Shown in pieces: positions 4,894-12,154 of a stretch of 12,154 nt of DNA. The stretch covers positions 1 to 12,154 of the forward strand of contig CAZCTY010000029.1 in assembly GCA_964501945.1 (NCBI GenBank), read 5' to 3'. The notes under the pieces are model-generated. The model did not search any database and was not told where the DNA came from. It saw only the letters and a list, made by a program, of their open reading frames with translations. Both the position numbers and the translations under genes were made by a program. Numbering within the stretch: the first letter of the stretch is position 1; every line of letters starts with the position of its first letter. The stretch is from 21-14-0-10-32-9 sp964501945. Lineage in GTDB: Archaea; Nanobdellota; Nanobdellia; Woesearchaeales; 21-14-0-10-32-9.

Positions 4894-6486
4894 AAATTCA
4901 TCGCGCAACTTCATCTCACGACGCTTTTTATTATAATTAATCGCAAAATTATGAGTAGCATCCCTAATGCGCCTCAAAAACAACATCATAGGAGATGACT
5001 TATCTAAGCGCAAGGAGGTTTTATCCTCTTTGAATATTTCCTCATTTTTCTTTGCAATACTAATCAAATTCAAATCAACCCTGGCCTCAATTAAAGCTTT
5101 CTTTGCAGCCATTAACTGACCACGCCCACCATCAATAATAACTAAATCAGGCAAAGCAGACTTCTCCTCACGAAGCTTATTATACCTCCTAAAAACAGCC
5201 TCGAAAATAGCAGCATAATCATCTTGACTTTGAGTGTTTTTTATTAAAAAACGCCTATACTCACTCTTATTTGCAACACCATCTTTAAACTGAGTCATAC
5301 CAACAACTATGTGCTCATCCCCAAGATTTGACGCATCAAAACACTCAATTACAAAAGGGGGCTTCGATAATTTTAATTCTTTTTTTATATCAAATAAAAC
5401 CTTAGGTGTTTTAATGTTTAATTTCGCATTCTCCTCAGCAATTTCAATTAACTTATTTTTATCACCTCGCTCAGGCTTTATTACTTTAACTTTTGAGCCT
5501 TTAAGCTTGCTTAAATAATTCTCAATTGCAAAAAGCTCATCTGAATCCTCCCAGAATTTAGTATTCACAATTATTTCTTTAGGAATTTTCTCAGAGTTGA
5601 TATTTGAATAATACATCTTAACAAATTCTTGAAGAATATCATCTTTAAAATCAAAAGTATAATTTTTCTTTGATAAGATCAAACCCTTAGATATGTGAAT
5701 GATTGTAATAATTGCACGCTCAAAATCATTTAACATAACAACAACGTCCTCATCATAATCTTTAATCCGCTCAGCCCCCTGCTTTGCATGCAAGTTTTCA
5801 ATACGCACAATTTTATCACGAATATCTTTTGCGCGCTCAAATTCCTCACGCAAAGAATACGCCTTCATCTGAGATTCTAATTCTTCAATAACAGGCTTAA
5901 AGTTACCTTTGAGAAGATTTATCGCACGATCAACATTTAAAAGATATTCTTCTTTAATGTTTTTGTTAATACACGGAGCATCACACAAATTTAAATGATG
6001 CTGTAAACAAGGCTTTTTTGGCAACTTCTTGCAAATCCTAATCTTGTATAACTGCGTTATTAACTTAATAATATCGCGCCTAATCGCGCCATCAGTGTAT
6101 GGGCCAAAGTATTTAGCATTATCATCAATAATTTTCCTCGCAGTCTCAATACGAGGGTATTCCTCATTAGTAATTTTTATGTAAGCATAAGTTTTAGAAT
6201 CTTTTAAAACAACGTTGTACTTCGGCGAGTGCTTTTTAATTAAATTATTTTCAAGAAGCAAAGCCTCAGTCTCATTTTGAACAACGATGAAATCAACACT
6301 CTCAATTTTAGATACCAATACCTTGGTTTTAGGACTTTGATTAGTGGAATAAAAATAACTTTTAACACGCTTATATAAATCCTTAGCCTTACCAATATAA
6401 ATGATGCTATTACTATCATCAAAGAATTGATAGACACCAGGCTTTTTTGGAATATTATCAAAATTAATATTTTTTGAAACCACCAT
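4876..6486 (-). CDS. uvrC: Excinuclease UvrC (GIY-YIG / RNase H-like), lacking the C-terminal HhH domain
   Basis: Makes the 3' and 5' incisions around a lesion handed over by UvrB in nucleotide excision repair. Seen in 536 residues: the GIY-YIG nuclease at the N-terminus (KPGVYQFF at 16-23, YIGKAK at 30-35, Arg40); four Cys near 149-172 (RICKK, KPCLQHH, LCDAPC), the spot where E. coli UvrC holds an iron-sulfur cluster; a UVR motif near 195-228 for UvrB contact; and the RNase H-like nuclease with FDAS (about 383), DDYAAIF, DGGRGQL (about 453) and DATHNFAI (His about 510), giving the Asp/Asp/Asp/His set. The protein ends at KKIKK right after the RNase H domain, so the usual tandem helix-hairpin-helix (E. 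coli has 610 residues) is absent. ATG at 6486 is preferred over the in-frame TTG at 6492; no clear ribosome site is seen. Last gene of the uvrBAC operon, 12 bases after uvrA. Confidence 0.95.
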   Translation of the reverse strand: MVVSKNINFDNIPKKPGVYQFFDDSNSIIYIGKAKDLYKRVKSYFYSTNQSPKTKVLVSKIESVDFIVVQNETEALLLENNLIKKHSPKYNVVLKDSKTYAYIKITNEEYPRIETARKIIDDNAKYFGPYTDGAIRRDIIKLITQLYKIRICKKLPKKPCLQHHLNLCDAPCINKNIKEEYLLNVDRAINLLKGNFKPVIEELESQMKAYSLREEFERAKDIRDKIVRIENLHAKQGAERIKDYDEDVVVMLNDFERAIITIIHISKGLILSKKNYTFDFKDDILQEFVKMYYSNINSEKIPKEIIVNTKFWEDSDELFAIENYLSKLKGSKVKVIKPERGDKNKLIEIAEENAKLNIKTPKVLFDIKKELKLSKPPFVIECFDASNLGDEHIVVGMTQFKDGVANKSEYRRFLIKNTQSQDDYAAIFEAVFRRYNKLREEKSALPDLVIIDGGRGQLMAAKKALIEARVDLNLISIAKKNEEIFKEDKTSLRLDKSSPMMLFLRRIRDATHNFAINYNKKRREMKLRDEFKKIKK

Positions 6487-6498
6487 TTTCAATGTTAA

Positions 6499-9381
6499 TT
6501 ACCCAAGCAATTTTTTTAAATACTTCGCCGTATGCGACTTCGTCTTCAAAATACTTTTACTCGATGCAAGTTCCTCTGGAGTACCAGTTGCAATAACTCT
6601 GCCGCCATTATCGCCGCCCTCAGGACCCAAATCAATTACGTAATCACAATTTTTAATTACATCAAGATTATGCTCAATTACATAAATAGTATTACCCTTA
6701 TCAGTTAAACGATTTAAAACACTAAGCAATTTATTAACATCCTCAAAATGCAAACCAGTAGTAGGCTCATCGAGCAAATAAATCGTGTTACCACGCTTTT
6801 GCTTACTTAACTCTTTAGAAATTTTAACGCGCTGAGACTCACCACCTGAGAGAGTAGTAGAACTCTGCCCGAGCTTAATATAACCAAGACCAACATCCCT
6901 TAAAGTCTCAAGTTTCCGCCTAACACTTGGATGATTTTCAAAGAAAATGACGGCTTCATCAACACTCATATTCAACACATCCGCGATGTTCTTTGTTTTA
7001 TAATGAACTTCAAGAGTTTCCCTATTATAACGCTTACCACGACAAGCCTCACACTCAACAAAGACATCAGGCAAAAAATTCATCTCAATTTTGATAACGC
7101 CATCTCCTCGACACTCCTCACACCTACCGCCTTTAACATTAAAAGAAAACCGCCCAGGCTTATAACCACGACTCTTAGCCTCTTTTGTCATAGAGAAAAT
7201 AGTTCTAATCTCATCAAATAACTTTGTATACGTAGCAGGATTAGACCGAGGCGTTTTACCAATAGGATCTTGATTAATTAAAATAGTGTTATTAATCTCG
7301 AATGGAACATTTATGCTTGAGACTTTACCTATGCGCTCATTAGTAGTAGAACCAAAATACTTTTTTAAATAAGGCATTAAAATTTGATTCATAAGAGAAC
7401 TTTTACCAGACCCTGAAACACCAGTAATCGCACAAAGCACCTCAGTTGGCAATTTTACATCAATCTTCTTAAGATTATTCTCAGCAGCACCAAATACCTC
7501 AATAAAATTTTTAGGAGACCTGCGAGTTTTAGGCGTATCTATTTTTTTAGCACGAGAGAGATAATTACCAGTAATACTTTTTTTATTCTGCTCAATTTCA
7601 AGAGGTGTTCCCTGCGCGGTTATATGCCCGCCATTAACACCTGCCCCTGGGCCGATGTCAATTATATGATCAGCAGACCTAATAGTGTCCTCATCATGCT
7701 CAACCACAATTAAAGTATTACCAAGATCTCTTAATTTTAACAAAGTTTTAATTAACTTATTATTATCTCTTTGATGCAAACCAATCGAGGGCTCATCTAA
7801 AATATAAATAACACCCATAAGATTAGACCCAATTTGAGTTGCAAGCCTAATCCTTTGAGCCTCACCACCAGATAGAGTGCGAGCAGACCTTGACATCGTC
7901 AAATAATTCAAACCAACATTATCAAGAAACCTCAAACGCTCATTAATCTCTTTTAAAACTTGTTTTGCAATTTTTTTCTCAGTCTCATTTAATTTATCAT
8001 CAAGCGCTGAAAAGAAATCAATTGCAGACTCAATACTCAAATCAGTAACATCAATAATAGATTTATTATCAATTTTCACAGCGAGAATAGTATCTTTTAA
8101 CTTTTTACCAAGACACACCTTACAAGGATTTGAAACCATGTATTTTTCAATTTCCTCCTTACGCCACTCAGACTCAGTTTGCCGATACAACCTCTCCGTT
8201 TGAGGAATAACTCCCTCAAAACCATTATGCATATTCATAGAAGAACCATCATCCCACTTAGCTTTAATAGACTCAGTTGTACCATACAACAAAACCCTTA
8301 ATTGCTTTGATGAAAACTTTTTAATCGGCATAAAGATATCAAAACCAAACTTTTTACCAACAGTCGCAATTTGCTGAGCACGCCAACCAATATCCATCTT
8401 ATTATAAATAGCTATCGCGCCATCAATAATAGACTTATTTTTATCAGGAATAATAAGATCCTCAGATACTTGCATAATTTCACCAATACCATGACACTCA
8501 GGACACGCACCAAACGGGGAGTTGAATGAAAACATACGAGGCTCAAGAGGCTCAAAGACAATCTCAGGATGCTTAGGACACGCACCATGAGTCGTATAAA
8601 CACTCTCACCCTGCCCCCTACTAAGCTCTTTTTTACCCCTCATACCTTGGCCTGCTAGCTTCGTATCTAATGTAATCATACGCCCCTTACCAAAACTCAA
8701 AGCCTGCTCAATAGCCTCACTAATCCTCTGCTTCTCATCATCACAAATAACAACGGTGTCAATAACAGCCTCAATCCAATGCTTCTCATAACGCTTCAAT
8801 TTAATCTCATCTTTAACAGTATCCAAATCATAAATTTTCTCATCAACACGAACCTGCACGAAACCCTCCTTTTTTAAAAAATCAAAAACCTGCTCATGAG
8901 TTCCCTTAATACCACGAATAATCGGAGCGAGAAATAACAACTCCTTTTTTTTCTCCTGCATAATCAAAGAACTAATACTCTCAGGAGTTTGAGGCTTTAA
9001 CTCACTTGAACACTTAGGACAATGCATAATGCCAACCCTTGAGAATAACAACCTCAAATAATCATAAATCTCAGTTACAGTACCAACAGTTGAGCGAGGA
9101 TTTTTTGAAGTAGACTTTTGCTCAATAGAAATAGCAGGAGATAGACCATCAATAGAATCAATATCAGGCTTATTCATAAGCCCCAAGAACTGACGCGCAT
9201 ACGCAGACAAACTCTCAACATAACGCCTCTGACCCTCAGCGTAAATAGTATCAAAGGCAAGAGTACTCTTACCTGAACCAGAAATACCAGTAATCACAGA
9301 GAACTTATTCCTCGGAATTTTAACTGTGATATTTTTTAAATTATGCTCCCTCGCACCCCTAATAACAATATAATCATTCAT
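6499..9381 (-). CDS. uvrA: Excinuclease UvrA, damage-sensing ABC ATPase
   Basis: DNA-damage sensor of nucleotide excision repair; a dimer scans DNA and loads UvrB. Full length at 960 residues (E. coli 940). Seen: first Walker A GISGSGKST (32-40), YVESLSAYARQFL, CPKC near 119, a zinc module from CPKH (about 265) to CPECHGIG (about 291), first ABC signature LSGGEAQR (about 502) followed by ILDEPSIGLH, second Walker A GVSGSGKSS (about 654), the C-terminal zinc module CEECRGDG (about 752) and CEACRGKRY (about 777), second signature LSGGESQR (about 844) and LLDEPTTGLH. In the first zinc module His replaces the second Cys seen in E. coli; His can still bind zinc. The ATG overlaps the uvrB TGA by four bases, and AGGTG inside the uvrB 3' end (9392-9396) is a likely ribosome site. 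Codons are strongly T/G-ending. Confidence 0.98.
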   Translation of the reverse strand: MNDYIVIRGAREHNLKNITVKIPRNKFSVITGISGSGKSTLAFDTIYAEGQRRYVESLSAYARQFLGLMNKPDIDSIDGLSPAISIEQKSTSKNPRSTVGTVTEIYDYLRLLFSRVGIMHCPKCSSELKPQTPESISSLIMQEKKKELLFLAPIIRGIKGTHEQVFDFLKKEGFVQVRVDEKIYDLDTVKDEIKLKRYEKHWIEAVIDTVVICDDEKQRISEAIEQALSFGKGRMITLDTKLAGQGMRGKKELSRGQGESVYTTHGACPKHPEIVFEPLEPRMFSFNSPFGACPECHGIGEIMQVSEDLIIPDKNKSIIDGAIAIYNKMDIGWRAQQIATVGKKFGFDIFMPIKKFSSKQLRVLLYGTTESIKAKWDDGSSMNMHNGFEGVIPQTERLYRQTESEWRKEEIEKYMVSNPCKVCLGKKLKDTILAVKIDNKSIIDVTDLSIESAIDFFSALDDKLNETEKKIAKQVLKEINERLRFLDNVGLNYLTMSRSARTLSGGEAQRIRLATQIGSNLMGVIYILDEPSIGLHQRDNNKLIKTLLKLRDLGNTLIVVEHDEDTIRSADHIIDIGPGAGVNGGHITAQGTPLEIEQNKKSITGNYLSRAKKIDTPKTRRSPKNFIEVFGAAENNLKKIDVKLPTEVLCAITGVSGSGKSSLMNQILMPYLKKYFGSTTNERIGKVSSINVPFEINNTILINQDPIGKTPRSNPATYTKLFDEIRTIFSMTKEAKSRGYKPGRFSFNVKGGRCEECRGDGVIKIEMNFLPDVFVECEACRGKRYNRETLEVHYKTKNIADVLNMSVDEAVIFFENHPSVRRKLETLRDVGLGYIKLGQSSTTLSGGESQRVKISKELSKQKRGNTIYLLDEPTTGLHFEDVNKLLSVLNRLTDKGNTIYVIEHNLDVIKNCDYVIDLGPEGGDNGGRVIATGTPEELASSKSILKTKSHTAKYLKKLLG

Positions 9382-11336
9382 TTTTTCAAAACACCTTTTT
9401 TATCTCTACTGCTAGATTCTTGATAATTTCGAAGAGCAGACAACTCTTCACGAACCATTATAGCTTTTTCAAAATCAAGCTTCTCAGCATACTCACGCAT
9501 CTTCGCCTCAAGCTCAATAATTTTCTTATCAGTATCAACCTTACTCAAATGCTTATGCTTCAAATCACGCCTCTTCTCATCAACCTTTTTCAAAATACTA
9601 CGAGGATTAATACCAAATTTTTTATTATGCTCAATTTGCGCCAAACGCCTCTTTTTAGTAATATCAATAGTACGCCTCATAGAATTAGTAATTTTATTCG
9701 CATACAAAATGACCTTACCATTAACATTACGAGCAGCCCTACCAATAGTTTGAATTAAACTACGCTCATCACGAAGAAAACCCTCACGATCAGCATCAAG
9801 CACACAAATAAGACTAACCTCAGGCAAATCCAAACCCTCACGCAAAAGATTAATACCAACAAGAACATCAAACTCACCAGCCCTCAACTGACGAATAAGC
9901 TCAACCCTATCAAGATTACCAATCTCAGAGTGCATATACCTAACCTTAATATTCTCTTTTGCAAGATACTCAGTGAGATCCTCAGCCATACGCTTTGTGA
10001 GAGTCGTTATAAGAGTCCTATCACCCATCTCACACCTCTTATGAATCTCACCAATCAAATCACTCATCTGATTCTCCTCAGGCCTAACCTCAATTACAGG
10101 ATCAAGCAAACCAGTAGGCCTCACAATCAAATCAACCTTACCATCAGACTTCTCAAGCTCATAATCACCCGGAGTTGCAGAAACAAATAAAGCCTGCTTA
10201 AAATATTTTTCAAACTCAACAAACTTCAAAGGCCTATTATCAAAAGCACAAGGCAACCTAAAACCATGCTCAACCAAATTCTTCTTACGCGCAAAATCAC
10301 CATTAAACATAGCTCTTGACTGCGGAATAGTCTGATGAGACTCATCAATAATTAAAAAGAAATCATCAGGAAAATAATCAAGCAAAACAAAAGGAGGCTC
10401 ACCAGTACTACGACCATCAAAATGCTTAGAATAATTCTCAATACCAGAACAATAACCAACCTCCTCAAGCATCTCAACATCATACTTCACACGCTTTTTA
10501 AGACGCTCAGCCTCAAGCGGACCCAAACTTGGCAGAGTATCATCAAGCTCGCGCAAAATACTATTTATCGCCTGACGCTGCTTTTCCTCAGGCACAACGT
10601 ACTGCTTTGCAGGATAAATAGTAAACTCATCTAAAGACGAAACCCTTTTTAAACTAACCTTTTCAAGCTCACTAATCTTTTTAATACTATTACCTGCAAG
10701 CTCAATACGAATAACACTATCATCATATGCAAGCATTACATCAATAATATTACCACGAACCCTAAATTTGCCAGCCTCAAGCGCAGCATCATTACGCTCA
10801 AATTGAATACTCACAAGCCGCTTTATCAAAGAAGCCCTACTAAAAGAATCACCAACACGCAGAGGAATTGCAAGATTCAAAAAATCACTAGGATTACCAA
10901 GACCATAAATACAAGAAATAGACGCAACAACAATAACATCACTACGAGACATTAAACTAGAAACCGCCCTGAGCCTAAACTTCTCAATCTCCTCATTAAT
11001 AGTAGCCTCTTTTTCAATATATGTATCAGTCGTCGGCAAATAACTCTCAGGCTGATAATAATCATAATACGAAATAAAAAACTCCACTTTGTTTTCAGGA
11101 AACAACTGCTTAATCTCAGAGTACAACTGAGCTGCAAGAGTCTTATTATGCGAGATGATTAGAGTAGGCTTTTGCACACGCTCAACCATGTTCGCCATAA
11201 CAAAAGTCTTACCACTACCAGTAATACCAAGCAAGGTCTGAATGTTTTTTGATTCAACAAAGTTTTTATGAAGCGAACTAACAGCGTCTTTTTGCCCCAA
11301 AGACATCTTATATGGAGATTTTAGTTTAAATTTCAT
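9378..11336 (-). CDS. uvrB: Excinuclease UvrB, damage-verifying helicase subunit
   Basis: Receives the lesion from UvrA, verifies it with its beta-hairpin and recruits UvrC. Seen in 652 residues: Walker A GITGSGKT (about 36-43), the beta-hairpin YYDYYQPESYLP (about 87-98), TDTYIEKEATINEEIE, YCSGIENYSKHFDGR, Walker B-type DESH (about 328), MFNGDFARK, FVSATPGDYE, helicase motifs GINLLREGLDLPEVSL and QTIGRAARN (about 527), and a C-terminal UVR domain (IIELEAKMREYAEKLDFEKAIMVREEL, about 605-632) that contacts UvrC. Length is near the family's 660-670. The ATG at 11336 with AGGT upstream (about 11343-11346) gives the family N-terminus (MKFKLKSPY); an in-frame TTG at 11351 is less likely. First gene of the uvrBAC operon, with its own TATA box. 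Strongly T/G-ending codons. Confidence 0.98.
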   Translation of the reverse strand: MKFKLKSPYKMSLGQKDAVSSLHKNFVESKNIQTLLGITGSGKTFVMANMVERVQKPTLIISHNKTLAAQLYSEIKQLFPENKVEFFISYYDYYQPESYLPTTDTYIEKEATINEEIEKFRLRAVSSLMSRSDVIVVASISCIYGLGNPSDFLNLAIPLRVGDSFSRASLIKRLVSIQFERNDAALEAGKFRVRGNIIDVMLAYDDSVIRIELAGNSIKKISELEKVSLKRVSSLDEFTIYPAKQYVVPEEKQRQAINSILRELDDTLPSLGPLEAERLKKRVKYDVEMLEEVGYCSGIENYSKHFDGRSTGEPPFVLLDYFPDDFFLIIDESHQTIPQSRAMFNGDFARKKNLVEHGFRLPCAFDNRPLKFVEFEKYFKQALFVSATPGDYELEKSDGKVDLIVRPTGLLDPVIEVRPEENQMSDLIGEIHKRCEMGDRTLITTLTKRMAEDLTEYLAKENIKVRYMHSEIGNLDRVELIRQLRAGEFDVLVGINLLREGLDLPEVSLICVLDADREGFLRDERSLIQTIGRAARNVNGKVILYANKITNSMRRTIDITKKRRLAQIEHNKKFGINPRSILKKVDEKRRDLKHKHLSKVDTDKKIIELEAKMREYAEKLDFEKAIMVREELSALRNYQESSSRDKKGVLKK

Positions 11337-11382
11337 AAGAAATACCTGCAAAATAGTTACAGAGAATAGAAATTAAATAAGG

Positions 11383-11397
11383 TTTATATACTTTTTC
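11383..11397 (-). promoter_or_regulatory. Promoter of the uvrBAC operon (BRE plus TATA)
   Basis: The minus strand reads AAAAAGTATATAAAC, an A-rich BRE-like element followed by a TATA box. Predicted transcription start is near 11361, giving a leader of about 25 bases with an AGGT ribosome site before the ATG at 11336. The box resembles the one before the 126-residue gene. No SOS-type or other operator is evident nearby. Confidence 0.6.
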
Positions 11398-11491
11398 TGA
11401 AAATGACTAGTGCTAAAGTGCAAACAGAGAAAACAATTTGATAAGGAATAAATGAATGAAAAAAACTTATTTTGATGCGAAAAACACTATG

Positions 11492-11502
11492 TTTTTAAAT
11501 AC
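11492..11502 (+). promoter_or_regulatory. TATA-like box for the P-loop kinase gene
   Basis: TTTTTAAATAC is centred about 26 bases before the ATG at 11523, with AAAACACTATG upstream as a possible BRE. Transcription should start at or beside the start codon; no ribosome site is seen, so a leaderless message is likely. Confidence 0.55.
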
Positions 11503-11522
11503 GAGAGCGCTAAATTAAATAG

Positions 11523-12020
11523 ATGCCAAAGATTATAATAATAAGAGGGTCATTAGGAGTAGGAAAATCTACGATATCAAGAAAATTAGCAAAAGAATTA
11601 GACGCGATGTATTTCTCAGTTGATGAGATACTTGCAAAAAACAAATTAGATGTGATTGATTTTAAAATAGGATGCATTAGCGAAGAAAATTTTCTTAAAA
11701 TAAATGATTTGATAATTCCTGAAATACTTGAAAACATGAAAAAGAATAAATCAGCTGTAATTGATGGAAATTTTTACCATAAACGAGCCATAGAACATTT
11801 TTTATTAAAGTTTAATAAAAAGGACGTTTTAGTTTTCACTCTAAAAGCTAATAAAGATACATGCATAAAAAGAGATTCTCAAAGAGAAAAACCTTACGGT
11901 GTTGTTGCTGCGGAGGCGGTTTATGATTTAGTATCTAGCTTTGATTATGGCACAATTATTTTAAATGAAGATGATAATATAGATGAAAAAATAAAAATTA
12001 TGATGAATGAAATAAAATAA
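11523..12020 (+). CDS. P-loop nucleotide or small-molecule kinase-like protein (AAA_33-type)
   Basis: Predicted cytoplasmic P-loop NTPase of 165 residues. Seen: a first strand and Walker A PKIIIIRGSLGVGKST (residues 2-17, loop at 9-17), FSVDEILAK near 31-39 where small kinases place a substrate-binding Asp, a central strand AVIDGNFYH near 78-86, a strand DVLVFTLKA, and an Arg-rich lid KRDSQREKPYG followed by the helix VVAAEAVYDLV. This is the layout of AAA_33/zeta-toxin/shikimate kinase-like enzymes, which phosphorylate small molecules or nucleotides. The substrate cannot be read from the sequence. It stands alone, divergent from uvrB, with a promoter consistent with a leaderless transcript. 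Codons (TTA, GAT, AAT, TTT) are less A/C-biased than in the other plus-strand genes, which may mean later arrival or a recent inversion. Not obviously part of a toxin-antitoxin pair. Confidence 0.75.
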   Translation: MPKIIIIRGSLGVGKSTISRKLAKELDAMYFSVDEILAKNKLDVIDFKIGCISEENFLKINDLIIPEILENMKKNKSAVIDGNFYHKRAIEHFLLKFNKKDVLVFTLKANKDTCIKRDSQREKPYGVVAAEAVYDLVSSFDYGTIILNEDDNIDEKIKIMMNEIK

Positions 12021-12030
12021 TATTTTTCTT
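12020..12030 (+). terminator. T-rich terminator after the kinase gene
   Basis: ATATTTTTCTT begins at the last base of the stop codon of the P-loop kinase gene. Short T-rich tract without a hairpin; a modest archaeal-type terminator candidate. Confidence 0.35.
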
Positions 12031-12070
12031 GAAATTATCTTTAGATGTAAAATATCTTGCCTTCTCAAAT

Positions 12071-12093
12071 TATAAAAAAACATGGTTTTTATA
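12071..12093. repeat. Inverted repeat TATAAAAA / TTTTTATA
   Basis: Perfect eight-base arms around a seven-base centre (AACATGG). Each arm also resembles a TATA box, one facing each way, so this could be a bidirectional promoter or simply AT-rich symmetry. No gene start is visible within the expected distance on either side inside the window. Confidence 0.35.
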
Positions 12094-12142
12094 GAATTTC
12101 GTTTCTCGTCTAAGTTTTCCCTCGACTATTCCAAAAGGTTAA

Positions 12143-12154
12143 TAGCCCCGCCCG
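12143..12154 (-). tRNA. Possible 3' end of a tRNA gene cut by the window edge
   Basis: After more than 100 AT-rich bases, the last 11 bases are suddenly G/C-rich (AGCCCCGCCCG). Read on the minus strand, CGGGCGGGGCT followed by A would fit the end of a T-stem, a seven-base acceptor strand and a discriminator A, with no encoded CCA. A plus-strand tRNA is unlikely because position 8 would not be T. Only a few bases are visible, so this is a guess from composition and layout. Confidence 0.25.

Noticed and set aside
6490..6492. TTG start for uvrC two codons upstream of the ATG
   Set aside because: The ATG at 6486 is a better codon and neither has a clear ribosome site; the difference is only two residues.
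11337..11351. TTG start for uvrB five codons upstream of the ATG
   Set aside because: ATG at 11336 gives the family N-terminus and has AGGT at suitable spacing; the longer form would begin inside that leader.
11452..11475. Seven-codon open frame with AAGGA upstream, ahead of the kinase gene
   Set aside because: Too short to support, and the best TATA box of the kinase gene lies downstream of it, so it is probably not on that transcript.
1..12154. CRISPR arrays, insertion sequences or phage genes
   Set aside because: No spaced direct repeats, transposase motifs or terminal inverted repeats with target duplications were seen.

Overview
The window is AT-rich and gene-dense. Genes lie on both strands and no gap exceeds about 190 bases. 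Several signals look archaeal. TATA-like boxes with an A/purine-rich element just upstream sit about 26 bases before the start codon (apparently leaderless genes) or before a short leader with a GGTGA/GGAGG-type ribosome site. Genes end in bare T tracts without a hairpin. The gene content (bacterial-type UvrABC, a small zinc-ribbon protein, an acidic secreted protein, a TspO-like membrane protein) would suit a small-genome DPANN-type archaeon. That placement is inference; no rRNA or ribosomal protein gene is present to settle it.

Layout, left to right. A small NAD kinase (+) ends exactly where a convergent alkyladenine DNA glycosylase (-) ends. Next is an unrecognised 126-residue protein (-) with its own promoter. 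Divergent from it is a two-gene unit (+): an 8-helix TspO/MBR-like (tryptophan-rich) membrane protein and a small Lys-rich, Gly-rich double-helix membrane protein whose ribosome site contains the upstream gene's stop codon. A zinc-ribbon protein (-) follows. Then comes a 511-residue acidic secreted protein (+) with a structured leader. Most of the right half is a tight uvrB-uvrA-uvrC operon (-). A P-loop kinase-like gene (+) lies divergently from uvrB, and the last 12 bases may be the 3' end of a minus-strand tRNA.

Functionally the window leans to DNA repair. UvrA/UvrB/UvrC carry out nucleotide excision repair, and the AAG-type glycosylase starts base excision repair of alkylated purines. The NAD kinase makes NADP. 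The remaining genes are membrane, secreted or unassigned.

The strongest anomaly is in the secreted protein. It contains a near-exact copy of the DNA-binding arm of bacterial HU (RTGRNPQTGKEI and the residues after it) with no HU body around it, plus a degenerate MopE-type Asp-rich metal-binding motif. Other points of note are a UvrC that lacks the C-terminal helix-hairpin-helix domain, and a strong strand-dependent codon bias: plus-strand genes favour A/C-ending codons, while minus-strand genes, above all uvrB and uvrA, favour T/G-ending codons.
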